The notes: a model not told the origin generated them from the sequence alone. A stretch of 64,000 nt of DNA from Pararhodobacter sp. (GCA_020832545.1 JAFIEK010000002.1:150809-214808); one strand, 5' to 3'; positions 17,082 to 26,372 are shown, counted from the stretch's first letter. Made by a program: numbers and translations.

Positions 17082-18488
17082 ATGCCCAGTTTTGGCATGA
17101 TGATCGATGGCCACTCAGTGGCTGCGGCCGATACTTTTACAGTTTTCAACCCGGCGGATGGAAGCCCCGTCGCCGAGGCGCCGAATGCAACTGTTGCCGA
17201 TCTTGACCGGGCAGTTGCAGCGGCCAAGGCAGCTTTCGAAAGCTGGTCCCGGAAAACAGACGCAGAGCTGCAGGCAGCCTGCGAAGCCGTCACCGAAGCG
17301 ATTGGTGAGCACGCCGAAGAGTTGGCGCAACTTCTGACCGCAGAGCAAGGCAAGCCGTTGAACGGCCTGGGCTCACGGTGGGAACTGGGCGGGGCGCAAG
17401 CCTGGGCAGGTTATACGGCGGGTTTGTCGCTGCCCATGAAAGTGTTGCAGGACAATAATGAGGGCCGCGTAGAGCTGTTTCGCAATCCGCTCGGCGTGGT
17501 CGGGTCCATCACGCCGTGGAATTTTCCGGTGATGATTGCAGTCTGGCATATTCTGCCTGCGCTGCGCACCGGAAATACCGTGGTGATCAAGCCATCACCA
17601 TTTACGCCGTTGAGCACTTTGCGGCTGGTCGAGATCATGAATACCGTTCTGCCTGCCGGGGTGGTCAATGCTGTAAGCGCGGATGACCAGCACGACAACA
17701 TCGGCGCGGCAATGTCCGGGCATCCCGATATTCGCAAGATTGTCTTCACAGGCTCCTGTGCCACCGGGCAAAAGGTGATGCAGGGTGCTGCCGAAACGAT
17801 GAAACGTCTGACGCTGGAGCTGGGCGGTAATGACGCGGGCATCGTCTTGCCGGATGTCGACCCGCAGGCCATCGCTGAAGGGCTTTTCTGGGGTGCGTTC
17901 ATCAACAACGGTCAGACCTGCGCGGCGATGAAGCGGCTGTATGTACATGACAGCGTCTATGACGCTGTCTGCGACGCGCTGGTCGCTTACGCCCGCAATA
18001 TCCCTGTTGGCGATGGCCGCGAGGAAGGCTCGGTGTTGGGGCCAGTCAGCAACCTGATGCAGTTCGACAAGGTGAAACGCCTTGTTGAAGATGCCAGCGG
18101 TCGGGGTCGCGTTCTATTGGGGGGCAAGCCGGGTGATGGTTTGTTCTTCCCGCCAACGATCATTGCAGATCTGACCGACGACGCGCCGCTTGTCACTGAA
18201 GAGCAGTTCGGCCCCGCGCTACCGATCATCCGCTATACGGATATCGATGCTGCGATCGCGCAGGCCAATGCCTCGGCCACCGGTCTGGGCGGATCTGTCT
18301 GGTCGGCGGATGTTGCCAGCGCGCACAAGGTTGCCCGGCGGCTCGAATGCGGCTCGGTCTGGATTAACAAACACGGGGCGATCCAGCCGAACGCACCTTT
18401 CGGCGGGGTCAAGTCATCAGGTGTGGGGGTCGAGTTCGGCGAAGAAGGTCTGGCCGAATACACGGATATTCAGGTGGTGTTCAGCTGA
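17082..18488 (+). CDS. NAD(P)-dependent aldehyde dehydrogenase
   Basis: This 468-residue enzyme belongs to the ALDH superfamily: SITPWNFPVMIAVWHILPAL, the cofactor loop VFTGSCATGQKVM, the general base Glu246 in LELGGNDAG and the nucleophile Cys280 in NNGQTCAAMKRLYV. It oxidises an aldehyde to the acid. GGGAGGAGAG precedes the ATG at 17082. In homologues the phrase is usually FTGSTATG and ELGGNDAAI, so this is close to the succinate-semialdehyde/betaine-aldehyde type subgroup. The GMC oxidoreductase next to it probably supplies the aldehyde. Confidence 0.9.
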   Translation: MPSFGMMIDGHSVAAADTFTVFNPADGSPVAEAPNATVADLDRAVAAAKAAFESWSRKTDAELQAACEAVTEAIGEHAEELAQLLTAEQGKPLNGLGSRWELGGAQAWAGYTAGLSLPMKVLQDNNEGRVELFRNPLGVVGSITPWNFPVMIAVWHILPALRTGNTVVIKPSPFTPLSTLRLVEIMNTVLPAGVVNAVSADDQHDNIGAAMSGHPDIRKIVFTGSCATGQKVMQGAAETMKRLTLELGGNDAGIVLPDVDPQAIAEGLFWGAFINNGQTCAAMKRLYVHDSVYDAVCDALVAYARNIPVGDGREEGSVLGPVSNLMQFDKVKRLVEDASGRGRVLLGGKPGDGLFFPPTIIADLTDDAPLVTEEQFGPALPIIRYTDIDAAIAQANASATGLGGSVWSADVASAHKVARRLECGSVWINKHGAIQPNAPFGGVKSSGVGVEFGEEGLAEYTDIQVVFS

Positions 18489-18566
18489 CCTCGTGCGCGT
18501 GACCGGCCCTGGGGAGAGGGTCAGTCACATCATTTGACGCACGGCAGACTACTTCGGGAGGAAGTA

Positions 18567-20165
18567 ATGGAAACGTACGACTATATCGTTGTCGGCGGCG
18601 GCTCTTCGGGGTGCGTGGTTGCCAGCCGACTGTCAGAAGATCCGGGCATCAAGGTGCTGATGATCGAAAGCGGGCGCCGCGACGATGCGCGTTACATCAA
18701 GTTACCGGCCACCTTCTTCAAGGTGATCGAAAAGGGTCGCGATGTCATGGCTTATGTCGGCGAGCCGTCGCCCGGCGTCAACGACCGGGCGTCGGTGGTG
18801 GTGCAGGGGCATGTGATCGGCGGCGGCTCTTCGGTTAATGCGATGCTTTATGTCCGGGGCCAGGCCGAAGATTATGATGGCTGGGCGCAGGACGGGAACC
18901 GGGGCTGGTCTTCCAGCGATGTCCTACCCGTTTTCCGCGACATGGAAAACAATATGGAGCTTGCCGACGAATACCACGGCACCGAGGGCGAACTGCATGT
19001 CTCGGAAACCGGCTTCCACCACCCGCTCAGCCGCGCCTTTATCCGGGCGGCGCAGGAAACCGGGTTGCCCCTGAATCCGGATTTCAACGGCGCGCGTCAG
19101 GAGGGGGTGGGTTTTTATCAGACCACCACCCATAACGGGCGGCGCTGGTCGGCGGCCGAGGCTTTTCTGCGCAAGGCAGAGAAACGCCCGAACCTGAAGA
19201 TCATGACCCAGACCCGCGTGGCGCGCGTCTTGTTCGAGGGCACAAAGGCCATCGGCGTAGAGCTGGAAGATGGCCGCAAGCTGGGCGCTGCGGGTGAGGT
19301 GGTGCTTTGTGCCGGTGCCATAGAGTCACCACGGCTGCTGCAACTTTCAGGCGTCGGCGATGCGGACCACCTGCAAAGTCATGGCATCGCCGTGGTGGCC
19401 GATATGCCCGGCGTCGGTACCAATTATCAGGATCATCTGGAAACGACGGTGCAGGGCGTCACCCATGACCCTATTTCGTTCTTGGGTCAGGACAAGGGCC
19501 TGCGTGCTGTACGGCATATGGCGCAGTATCTGGCCACCCGCACCGGGCTTTTGTGCTCAAACGTCGTGGAATGCGGCGGGTTTGCCGATGTCTCCGGCGC
19601 AGGCAGGCCAGATGTGCAGTTCCACGTTCTGCCGTTCATGGTGGGCTGGGTTGATCGCGAGCCAATCCCCGAACATGGCATCTCCATTGGCCCCTGCTTC
19701 TTGCGGCCCCGGTCGCGTGGCTCGGTGCGCCTGCGGTCTTCTGATCCGCGCGACGCGGCACTTTTTGACGCGGGCAGCCTGAATGACCCGGAAGATGTGG
19801 AAATTCTGGTGCGCGGGGTAAAGAAGGCCATCGCTATTCTTGAGGCTCCGTCTCTGGCGCGGCTGATCAAACGCCGGGCACTGCCAGAGCCGGGCATTGA
19901 AAAGGACGACGACGCCCTGCGCCACTATGTGCGCCAAACCGTGAAGACCGTGTTCCATCCCTGCGGCACCGCTAAGATGGGCCCGGCGAGCGACAAGATG
20001 GCGGTGGTGGACAACGAGTTGCGTGTGCGTGGCACGCAGGGGCTGCGCGTCTGTGACGCCTCCGTCATGCCACGGCTGATTTCCGGCAACACGAATGCAC
20101 CAACCATGATGATCGCGGAGCGAGGAGCGCGGTTTATCATGGGCAAGGAGTCAATCAGCGCCTGA
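18567..20165 (+). CDS. GMC-family FAD oxidoreductase (choline-dehydrogenase-like)
   Basis: This 532-residue flavoprotein has the ADP-binding fingerprint VVGGGSSGCVVASRLSE at residues 7-23, the GMC signature HVIGGGSSVNAMLYVRG, the second signature GAIESPRLLQLSGVG and the catalytic His in HPCGTAKMGP (His464). Such enzymes oxidise primary alcohols to aldehydes and pass electrons to quinones. GGGAGGAAG precedes the start. Together with the aldehyde dehydrogenase upstream it would carry an alcohol to the acid. The alcohol is unknown; a choline-type substrate is not proven. Confidence 0.9.
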   Translation: METYDYIVVGGGSSGCVVASRLSEDPGIKVLMIESGRRDDARYIKLPATFFKVIEKGRDVMAYVGEPSPGVNDRASVVVQGHVIGGGSSVNAMLYVRGQAEDYDGWAQDGNRGWSSSDVLPVFRDMENNMELADEYHGTEGELHVSETGFHHPLSRAFIRAAQETGLPLNPDFNGARQEGVGFYQTTTHNGRRWSAAEAFLRKAEKRPNLKIMTQTRVARVLFEGTKAIGVELEDGRKLGAAGEVVLCAGAIESPRLLQLSGVGDADHLQSHGIAVVADMPGVGTNYQDHLETTVQGVTHDPISFLGQDKGLRAVRHMAQYLATRTGLLCSNVVECGGFADVSGAGRPDVQFHVLPFMVGWVDREPIPEHGISIGPCFLRPRSRGSVRLRSSDPRDAALFDAGSLNDPEDVEILVRGVKKAIAILEAPSLARLIKRRALPEPGIEKDDDALRHYVRQTVKTVFHPCGTAKMGPASDKMAVVDNELRVRGTQGLRVCDASVMPRLISGNTNAPTMMIAERGARFIMGKESISA

Positions 20166-20193
20166 GACACTATAAAACAAGGGAGGAGAGACC

Positions 20194-21447
20194 ATGAAAA
20201 CGACACTGAAAGCAATGTTCCTTGCAGGAACAGTTCTGGCGATACCGGGTGTGGTACTGGCAGACACAGTAGTTTGCGAACCCGGCAACGATGGGCCCGC
20301 CACCGGCGCGCCGATCCGCGTGGGTGGCATTTTCGGCAATGCCGCGCCGGGCGATTTTTCATCGGCCACGCGCGCGGCGTCGGCCTATTTTGCCTGCGTA
20401 AACGCATCGGGTGGCATCCATGGCCGCCCGGTTGAATACGGTGTCGAAAACGATCAGTGGAACCCGGAACTGGCCGCGCAAGCCGCCGCAAAGCTGGTCG
20501 AAGATCAGGGCGTTGTGGCACTGGTTGGCAACGCCTCGTTCGTCGAAATGAGCGTCAACGCGTCCTATTACGCGCGCAACGGGGTGATGGTCATGGCCTC
20601 GGGCTGTGCTGTGTCCGAGTGCTTTGAAAGCTCGAACATCGTGTCAACCAATCAAGGCCCGCTCGCATCATCCGTGGGGGCGGCTATGTATGCCGTTGAA
20701 GATCTGGGCGCGACCAATATCGCGTGTATCGGTCTGGCTATTCCCTCAGTAGGAAACTGGTCGTGCGGCGCCGTCGAAAGTTACATGGAGGCGCAAGGCC
20801 TACGGGCGTCGTCTGTGTTGATGAACCCCGGCGCCCCGGATGTGAATTCGTCACTGCTGGAAGCCATCGCTTCGGGCGCGGATTCCATTCTGGTTAATCT
20901 GCCTGCCGGGCTGGGCATCGCCTTCCTGGGCGCAGCCGAACAACAAGCCCTGCGCGATGTCTACACCTGGACTTCATCAACACCGCTCTATGACGTGTCG
21001 GTTCCCGGGGCGCTCGGCTCATATTGGGACGGTGCCCTTTATGTGAACGCCGAACTGACGCCGCTTGACGGCGAGGGCGAACACGCGCGCCACTGGCGTG
21101 CCGTTATGGATGACTATGGCCGCACTGACGATCCGCGCGATACGTTCAGCCAGGCGGGGTATCTTTCGGCACGCTTCTTTACCCAGCTTCTGAGCACAAT
21201 GGACCCGGCCGAGATTGATGATCGCGCAGCGGTGACGGCCGCCATTCAGGGGATTGTCGGATACGAGTCGGACCTGATCTGCGGGCCCTACTATGTTGGT
21301 GTGGCAGACCGCCACATGCCCAACCGAGCCGGGACCATGGTGCGCGTCAGCGACGGCGGCTTTGAAGTCGTTCGCGAATGCTACGAATACGAAGGGCCCT
21401 ATTTCGAGCCGCTGATCGAGGCCGAGCGGGCGCTGGGTCTGCACTGA
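20194..21447 (+). CDS. Liv-type ABC transporter substrate-binding protein
   Basis: This 417-residue protein has a signal peptide (MKTTLKAMFLAGTVLA...VVLADT) and the periplasmic-binding-protein type I fold seen in LivJ/urea/amide binding proteins (PIRVGGIFGNAAPGDF, NASGGIHGRPVEYGVENDQWNPELAAQAAAKLVEDQGVVALVG). It heads a five-gene transporter set (SBP, two permeases, two ATPases). A perfect hairpin follows at 21460-21483. The ligand is probably the alcohol or amine oxidised by the upstream enzymes. Confidence 0.87.
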   Translation: MKTTLKAMFLAGTVLAIPGVVLADTVVCEPGNDGPATGAPIRVGGIFGNAAPGDFSSATRAASAYFACVNASGGIHGRPVEYGVENDQWNPELAAQAAAKLVEDQGVVALVGNASFVEMSVNASYYARNGVMVMASGCAVSECFESSNIVSTNQGPLASSVGAAMYAVEDLGATNIACIGLAIPSVGNWSCGAVESYMEAQGLRASSVLMNPGAPDVNSSLLEAIASGADSILVNLPAGLGIAFLGAAEQQALRDVYTWTSSTPLYDVSVPGALGSYWDGALYVNAELTPLDGEGEHARHWRAVMDDYGRTDDPRDTFSQAGYLSARFFTQLLSTMDPAEIDDRAAVTAAIQGIVGYESDLICGPYYVGVADRHMPNRAGTMVRVSDGGFEVVRECYEYEGPYFEPLIEAERALGLH

Positions 21448-21459
21448 TCACTGGTAGGA

Positions 21460-21483
21460 CTGGCCCGGTAACTTCCGGGCCAG
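21460..21483 (+). terminator. Hairpin between binding protein and permease genes
   Basis: CTGGCCCGG and CCGGGCCAG form a perfect 9-base stem with loop TAACTT, 12 bases after the binding-protein stop. No T-run follows. Such hairpins commonly lower downstream expression so that the periplasmic protein is made in excess. Confidence 0.65.
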
Positions 21484-21506
21484 CCATTGCCGCAATGAGG
21501 GTCTTC

Positions 21507-22460
21507 ATGCGCATTCTTGTATCCGCCGGCGCTTATGCGCTGGCGATGGCCGGGATCATTCTGGGGCTCAGCTGGGGCCAGCCGTCGAATGTTGTGGGAA
21601 TGTTTCTGGTTTCGGGGCTGGCCGTAGGCTCGCTCTACGCGCTTGGCGGGATCGGACTGGTGGTGCTCTACCGCGCGACCGGCGTTCTGAATTTTGCCAA
21701 CGGCGCAATCGGTGCGCTTGGCGTTATGGTCGCCTGGCAGCTGGTCCAGTGGGGCTGGCCCGGGCCTCTAACCTGGGTGCTGGGCATCGGCCTGACCACT
21801 GCGCTGTCGCTGGGATATGGCCGGTTGATCGGCCCCGGGCTTGCCTGGCGTGATCCCGTTGTTAAGGCAGTGGCGACGCTGGGGTTTGCGCTTGTCGTGC
21901 TGGGGATGACAGCGTTTGCTTGGGAAGATGACGTGCGCCGCTTTGCGCTGCCGACCGACAATGTGGCAATCACCATTCTGGGCCTTCGGGTGACCGTGAC
22001 GCGGCTTGTCGTGGTTGCTGCAGTAATCGGTATTGTCGTGGTGATCTGGGCCTATCTCGGGCGCACGCGTACCGGGCTGCAGATGCGCGCGCTGGCCAAT
22101 GACCGCGATCTATCTGCGCTGATCGGTGTGCCGATTGTGCGCGTAGAGACTGTCGCCTGGGGCATCTCTGGCGTGATTGCGGGTTTCACCGGGTTGATGT
22201 TCGGCAATCTTGTCCGGCTGGAGCCCACAATCATCACCTTCATGATCATTCCCTCCATCGCCGCAGCGATCTGCGGGCGACTGGATAATCTGGCGCTGGT
22301 GCTGGTGGGTGGGCTGTCAATGGGGGTGATCGAATCCATGCTGACCCTCTCGCCTGAGTTGCGCGCCGTGCGTCCGATCGCGCCTTTCGTCATCGCCGCA
22401 CTGGTCCTTGTCTGGATCCAGATGGGTCACCGCTCTGTCATCGGAAGGGACCAGCAATGA
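21507..22460 (+). CDS. Branched-chain-type ABC permease (LivH-like)
   Basis: This 317-residue permease has about eight hydrophobic segments and the LivH-family motif RATGVLNFANGAIGALGVMVAW, plus the cytoplasmic loop RTGLQMRALANDRDLSALIGVP that contacts the ATPase. GAGG precedes the ATG at 21507; an in-frame ATG at 21495 is the alternative. It overlaps the LivM-like gene by 4 bases. Confidence 0.87.
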   Translation: MRILVSAGAYALAMAGIILGLSWGQPSNVVGMFLVSGLAVGSLYALGGIGLVVLYRATGVLNFANGAIGALGVMVAWQLVQWGWPGPLTWVLGIGLTTALSLGYGRLIGPGLAWRDPVVKAVATLGFALVVLGMTAFAWEDDVRRFALPTDNVAITILGLRVTVTRLVVVAAVIGIVVVIWAYLGRTRTGLQMRALANDRDLSALIGVPIVRVETVAWGISGVIAGFTGLMFGNLVRLEPTIITFMIIPSIAAAICGRLDNLALVLVGGLSMGVIESMLTLSPELRAVRPIAPFVIAALVLVWIQMGHRSVIGRDQQ

Positions 22461-23440
22461 GCACAACCCTTTCAGGGCGCATCGGCGTTGCGCTGGCATT
22501 GATGGCGATTGTCTTTCTGCCGATGCTGATCGGCGGCCAGTGGATGCGCATCTTTACCTCGACGGCCTGTTTTACACTGGCGGCGGCAGCGGCGGCGTTC
22601 ATGTATGCCCGGCTCAACATGGTCTCGCTGGCACAGGTGGCGCTGATGGGCGTCGGCGGCTGGGTGATGCTGCGGCTCAATCACGGCACCGCGCTGCCCT
22701 TTGAGATAAACCTGCTGCTGACCGGGGTGCTAACGGCGGCCATCAGCGTGCTGTTGGCGCTGCCCGCGCTGCGGATGCGGGGGCTTTATCTGGCGCTGAT
22801 CACACTGATGATTGCCGGTGGGCTTGAGGTTATCTTCTCGACCTACCGCTTTCCCAACGGTGGCACAGGTTTCTGGGGTGTCATGCCATCGGCTGCGGCG
22901 CCATTTCGGCGCCCGGTGCTGGCCGAAAGCGACGGCGCCTATCTGCGCTATGTCATCGCGGTGGTGCTGATCGGCTTTCTGCTGATCGACCTGCACCGCC
23001 GCACGCGTCCCGGTCGGGCATGGGCCATGATCCGCCGGTCCGAGGCGGCGGCACTGGCCTCCGGTGTCAATGTGACAGCTTTCAAGGCATGGGCCTTTGC
23101 CTTGTCGGGGCTTCTGGCCGGGCTGGCGGGAGGGCTTCTGGCCGGGGCATTGGGGCTTTTGGATCCTGCTACCTTCCGGGCCAGTGAATCCGTCCTTCTG
23201 TTCGCGCTTAGCGTGGTCGGGGGCGCGCAATACTGGTTCGGGGCGGTCATCGCCGCAGCGCTTTACAGGGTGTTGCCCGCACTTTTCAACAACGCTGGCA
23301 TTGATCCCAACCTGACGCTGGTGATTTTCGGCGCGGCGCTGCTGCATGCGATCACGACCGCGCCGGACGGGATCGCCGGGCAAATAATGGGCGTTTTCCG
23401 CGGATTAACAGCATGGCTGCGGCCGAAGGGGCGGCGATGA
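22457..23440 (+). CDS. Branched-chain-type ABC permease (LivM-like)
   Basis: This 327-residue membrane protein carries LivM-type features: MYARLNMVSLAQVALMGVGGWV, LRMRGLYLALITLMIAGG and the cytoplasmic coupling loop RPGRAWAMIRRSEAAALASGVN. It pairs with the LivH-like subunit. Start and stop overlap both neighbours by 4 bases (ATGA), so the five genes are probably translationally coupled. Confidence 0.87.
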   Translation: MSTTLSGRIGVALALMAIVFLPMLIGGQWMRIFTSTACFTLAAAAAAFMYARLNMVSLAQVALMGVGGWVMLRLNHGTALPFEINLLLTGVLTAAISVLLALPALRMRGLYLALITLMIAGGLEVIFSTYRFPNGGTGFWGVMPSAAAPFRRPVLAESDGAYLRYVIAVVLIGFLLIDLHRRTRPGRAWAMIRRSEAAALASGVNVTAFKAWAFALSGLLAGLAGGLLAGALGLLDPATFRASESVLLFALSVVGGAQYWFGAVIAAALYRVLPALFNNAGIDPNLTLVIFGAALLHAITTAPDGIAGQIMGVFRGLTAWLRPKGRR

Positions 23441-24150
23441 TAGAACTGAATGACCTCACGGTGCGTTTCGGCGGCGTCACGGCGCTGGATGCGGTGTCGG
23501 CCCGGTTCAAAGCACCGGTCAGTGGTATCATCGGCCCCAATGGCGCGGGAAAAACCACGACGATGAACGTGATTTCGGGCTTTTTGCGCGCGCAAGGCAG
23601 CATTTCGGCGTTTGGCACCGATATTGCCAGACTGGCGCCGCACCGACGCAGCCAATGGGGCCTGCGGCGTTCGTTCCAGCGTGAACAACTCGCCGATGAT
23701 CTTTCGGTCGCCGATAATCTGCAGGTGATACTTGATGCTTTGCCCGGCACCGCGCAGGAGAAACGCGCCGATCTGGCGCAAGCTCTGGAGGTCACCGGCC
23801 TTGCTGCGCGCGCGCAACAGCTTGCCGGAGGCCTGAACACCTTTGAGCGCCGGTTGACGGATGTCGCGCGTTGCCTGATCGGTCGTCCGCGGCTGGTGAT
23901 GTTCGATGAGCCCGCTGGCGGGCTGACGCAGGATGAGACGCATCGTCTGGGCACCCTGATCGCACAGGTACACGGGCTGACCGGCGCGCTGGTTTTGCTG
24001 ATCGACCATGACGTGGACCTGATACAGCGGCTGTGTTCCGAGACCCTCGTGCTGGATTTCGGACGCCGCATTGCCTTTGGCGAAACGCGCGCGGTGCTGG
24101 CCGATCCCGCCGTGCAAGCCGCTTATCTGGGCATCGAGGAGGCGGGTTGA
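23437..24150 (+). CDS. ABC transporter ATPase (LivG-like), degenerate signature
   Basis: This 237-residue ATPase has Walker A GPNGAGKTT, a Q-loop region (RRSFQREQLADDL), Walker B LVMFDEPAGGL and the switch His in LLIDHDVDLI. The usual LivG signature region reads LAGGLNTFERRLTDVARCL rather than the familiar YGQQRRLEIARAL pattern, so its catalytic half-site is atypical. The partner ATPase at 24150 has a canonical signature. It overlaps LivM by 4 bases and the next gene by 1. Confidence 0.87.
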   Translation: MIELNDLTVRFGGVTALDAVSARFKAPVSGIIGPNGAGKTTTMNVISGFLRAQGSISAFGTDIARLAPHRRSQWGLRRSFQREQLADDLSVADNLQVILDALPGTAQEKRADLAQALEVTGLAARAQQLAGGLNTFERRLTDVARCLIGRPRLVMFDEPAGGLTQDETHRLGTLIAQVHGLTGALVLLIDHDVDLIQRLCSETLVLDFGRRIAFGETRAVLADPAVQAAYLGIEEAG

Positions 24151-24851
24151 TGGCACTGGAGATCAAAGGGCTGAGCATAGAGCGCGAGGGGCGTCTGGTC
24201 GTGTCGGATTTCAGTCTGTCGCTGCAGCCGGGCAAGGTGGCGGCGGTTCTGGGGGCTAACGGTGCGGGCAAATCAGAGCTGGTTCTGGGCATTGCGGGCG
24301 TGCTTCCTTTGCGCGCTGGCAGTGTTCATGCTGATGGCGTTCCCATCGCGGGCCGGGTGCCAGAAGCGGTGCGCGCCGCCGGTGTCGCTGCTGTGCCCGA
24401 GGGGCACCGGGTATTCTCGCGGTTGAGCGTGGACGACAATCTGCGGGTGGCAGGCGCTGTTCTACCGTCTGACGAGGTTGGCGAAAAACTGGCGCATGTC
24501 TACACGCTTTTTCCCGAACTTGACGAACGCCGAAGCCAGATTGCAGGCACGATGTCAGGCGGGCAACAACAGATGCTGGCCATTGGCCATGCCCTGATGG
24601 CCAGGCCGCGCTATCTGCTGATTGACGAAATGTCACTGGGCCTTGCGCCCTTGATCGTGAAACGACTGGTCGGCGCCGTTTCTCAGCTTGTCGCAGACGG
24701 TGTCGGGGTATTGCTGGTTGAGCAGTTCACTGAAGTGGCGTTGGCGCTGGCCGATACGGTTGTCGTGATGCGGATGGGCCGGACGCAGTATGCGGGACCC
24801 GCCAGCGCCATCCGCGATACCCCGGAAATTCTGAACACCGCCTATTTCTGA
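24150..24851 (+). CDS. ABC transporter ATPase (LivF-like)
   Basis: This 233-residue ATPase has Walker A GANGAGKSE, the LivF-type segment VPEGHRVFSRLSVDDNL, signature MSGGQQQMLAIGHAL, Walker B YLLIDEMSLGLAPL and the switch region VLLVEQFTEVAL. The final phosphate-loop residues are KSE where KST or KTT is usual. It ends the transporter operon. Confidence 0.88.
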   Translation: MALEIKGLSIEREGRLVVSDFSLSLQPGKVAAVLGANGAGKSELVLGIAGVLPLRAGSVHADGVPIAGRVPEAVRAAGVAAVPEGHRVFSRLSVDDNLRVAGAVLPSDEVGEKLAHVYTLFPELDERRSQIAGTMSGGQQQMLAIGHALMARPRYLLIDEMSLGLAPLIVKRLVGAVSQLVADGVGVLLVEQFTEVALALADTVVVMRMGRTQYAGPASAIRDTPEILNTAYF

Positions 24852-24997
24852 ATACTGCTCGTTCCTGACTGATCTTGCCGCACCAACCGGTATCGATGGC
24901 TGTACCAGCTCAGCGATCTGTCGAGCCAACAGGGTGGTGACCAGAGCCTGCATCTTGCAGGGGCTGTCGCCAGGAACGAACAGCCAGGATCGGGGGC

Positions 24998-25405
24998 CTA
25001 GGCATCCACAGTGTTTGTTACCGTTTCGCGGAAGAAATCAAGAACTCCGTCAGCCTCGTGCGAAACGATATAGGTAAGACTGGTCACATTGCGCTGCCGC
25101 ATCCCATAGAAGAACCGCTGACGGAAGCGAGTCAGATGCCAGCCATCGCCCAACGCAAAAGTGTCTATGCCAAGCGCTGTGGTCCCTTTCGGAAACACGT
25201 CCTGACCCAGCCGCCCCACAAGGGACATCAGGGCCTCACGGGAGTTGGCGTGTTGCCAACTGACATCCACATCATCGCGGAAATGGTCGATGCGGAAATC
25301 GATATCCTCGGCGATTGCTTCAAACATCTCCGGATCGCCGGCAACGAACTTAGTGAGCACTTGGCCGATAACGGTCTGCTCGTGTTTCACGGGGGCTACT
25401 TGCAT
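24998..25405 (-). CDS. NTF2/SnoaL-like small protein
   Basis: This 135-residue protein has the size and pattern of the SnoaL/NTF2-like fold (KFVAGDPEMFEAIAEDIDFRIDHF..., near the end SLTYIVSHEADGVLDFFRETV). Members act as small isomerases, hydratases or ring-hydroxylating accessory proteins. GGAG precedes the ATG at 25405. It is divergent from the LysR gene at 25504, with a large palindrome between them, so it is probably regulated by that LysR. The exact reaction is unknown. Confidence 0.7.
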   Translation of the reverse strand: MQVAPVKHEQTVIGQVLTKFVAGDPEMFEAIAEDIDFRIDHFRDDVDVSWQHANSREALMSLVGRLGQDVFPKGTTALGIDTFALGDGWHLTRFRQRFFYGMRQRNVTSLTYIVSHEADGVLDFFRETVTNTVDA

Positions 25406-25461
25406 GAACAGGGGCTCCTTTTTTCATGTGGTGCCGTCTGTATGCAGTCAGAATCATCTAA

Positions 25462-25503
25462 AGTTAATTGCTATTCTATCTATAAGTAGAATAGTTTTTA
25501 ACT
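25462..25503. promoter_or_regulatory. 42-base two-tier palindrome, candidate LysR operator
   Basis: The inner repeat CTATTCTA (25471-25478) and TAGAATAG (25487-25494) is perfect with an 8-base spacer. An outer pair, AGTTAA (25462-25467) and TTAACT (25498-25503), shares exactly the same centre. The element ends just before the LysR ATG and lies between two divergent genes, so it is a strong candidate for auto-regulation and control of the NTF2-like gene. Confidence 0.6.
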
Positions 25504-26331
25504 ATGATAGAATTGACCACGCTGCGCTACTTCACCAGCGCCTTTGAAACCGGGACCTTTAGCAAGGCGGCCCGCGCCAATGGTGTCAGCCAGCCGACTG
25601 TGTCGGTAGCGATCCAGAAACTGGAAGATCGATTGGGCGGGCCGCTGTTCCAGCGCTCGAAATCAGGGTTGGCGCCAACGCCCCTTGCACGCAGACTATA
25701 TCACGACTCCGTGGACAGTGTGAGCCAGCTCTCGACGTTGGAGACCCGACTTCGCGAACAGCCGCAACGAAGAGTCCGGGTCCATTGCGCGCCCGACATG
25801 CTGATGCACGGGATCGCGCCGGGTCTGAATAGTTTGCGCCGGAGCACAGCAAACCTGCTTTTCAGTTTCACCGAAGACCCGGAGAGCAGTGATCTTACAT
25901 TTCTGTCAAGCAAATGCGCGCCGGTCACACATGCGTTCATCCCCTTGGTGGATGAGCCTTTTCGCGTCGCACTTGCGCGTTTCCATCCGCTTGCCATGTT
26001 GTCCGGTGTCAGCCTCGCCGATATTCATGACCAACCCCTTATTCACCGGCCGTATTGTCCGAACGCAGATCGCATGGAGCTTGGCGCAACTCTGGCTGCC
26101 CCTTCGGCACAGGCCATGAATGACCAACAATTGCTTGATCTGGTTGCGGCTGGGCTCGGCATCGCTTTTGTGCCACTTTCACATGGTCATGGTCGCACTG
26201 ATATCGTGCTGCTTCCCTTGGTAGATGCCGATGCGGGGACACGAACGATCGGAATTTCGCATCGCAAATCAGCCTTCGCGAAAAGTCTGGCTGAAAGGTT
26301 GGCAACTAGGGGCAACCTGCGCAACACCTGA
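25504..26331 (+). CDS. LysR-family transcriptional regulator
   Basis: This 275-residue regulator has a LysR HTH (LTTLRYFTSAFETGTFSKAARANGVSQPTVSVAIQKLEDRLGGPLFQRSKSGLAPTPLARRL) and a shorter effector domain than usual, by roughly 20-30 residues. The ATG at 25504 follows the palindrome directly. It is convergent with the TRAP binding-protein gene, separated by a strong terminator. Confidence 0.87.
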   Translation: MIELTTLRYFTSAFETGTFSKAARANGVSQPTVSVAIQKLEDRLGGPLFQRSKSGLAPTPLARRLYHDSVDSVSQLSTLETRLREQPQRRVRVHCAPDMLMHGIAPGLNSLRRSTANLLFSFTEDPESSDLTFLSSKCAPVTHAFIPLVDEPFRVALARFHPLAMLSGVSLADIHDQPLIHRPYCPNADRMELGATLAAPSAQAMNDQQLLDLVAAGLGIAFVPLSHGHGRTDIVLLPLVDADAGTRTIGISHRKSAFAKSLAERLATRGNLRNT

Positions 26332-26372
26332 CCTGTAAGGCCGCGCCGGAGATAGTCACGGCCTTACAGGTC
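26330..26372. terminator. Bidirectional terminator hairpin between convergent genes
   Basis: GACCTGTAAGGCCG (26330-26343) and CGGCCTTACAGGTC (26359-26372) form a perfect 14-base stem with a 15-base loop. The hairpin begins at the LysR stop codon and lies before the end of the oppositely oriented TRAP gene. Confidence 0.7.
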
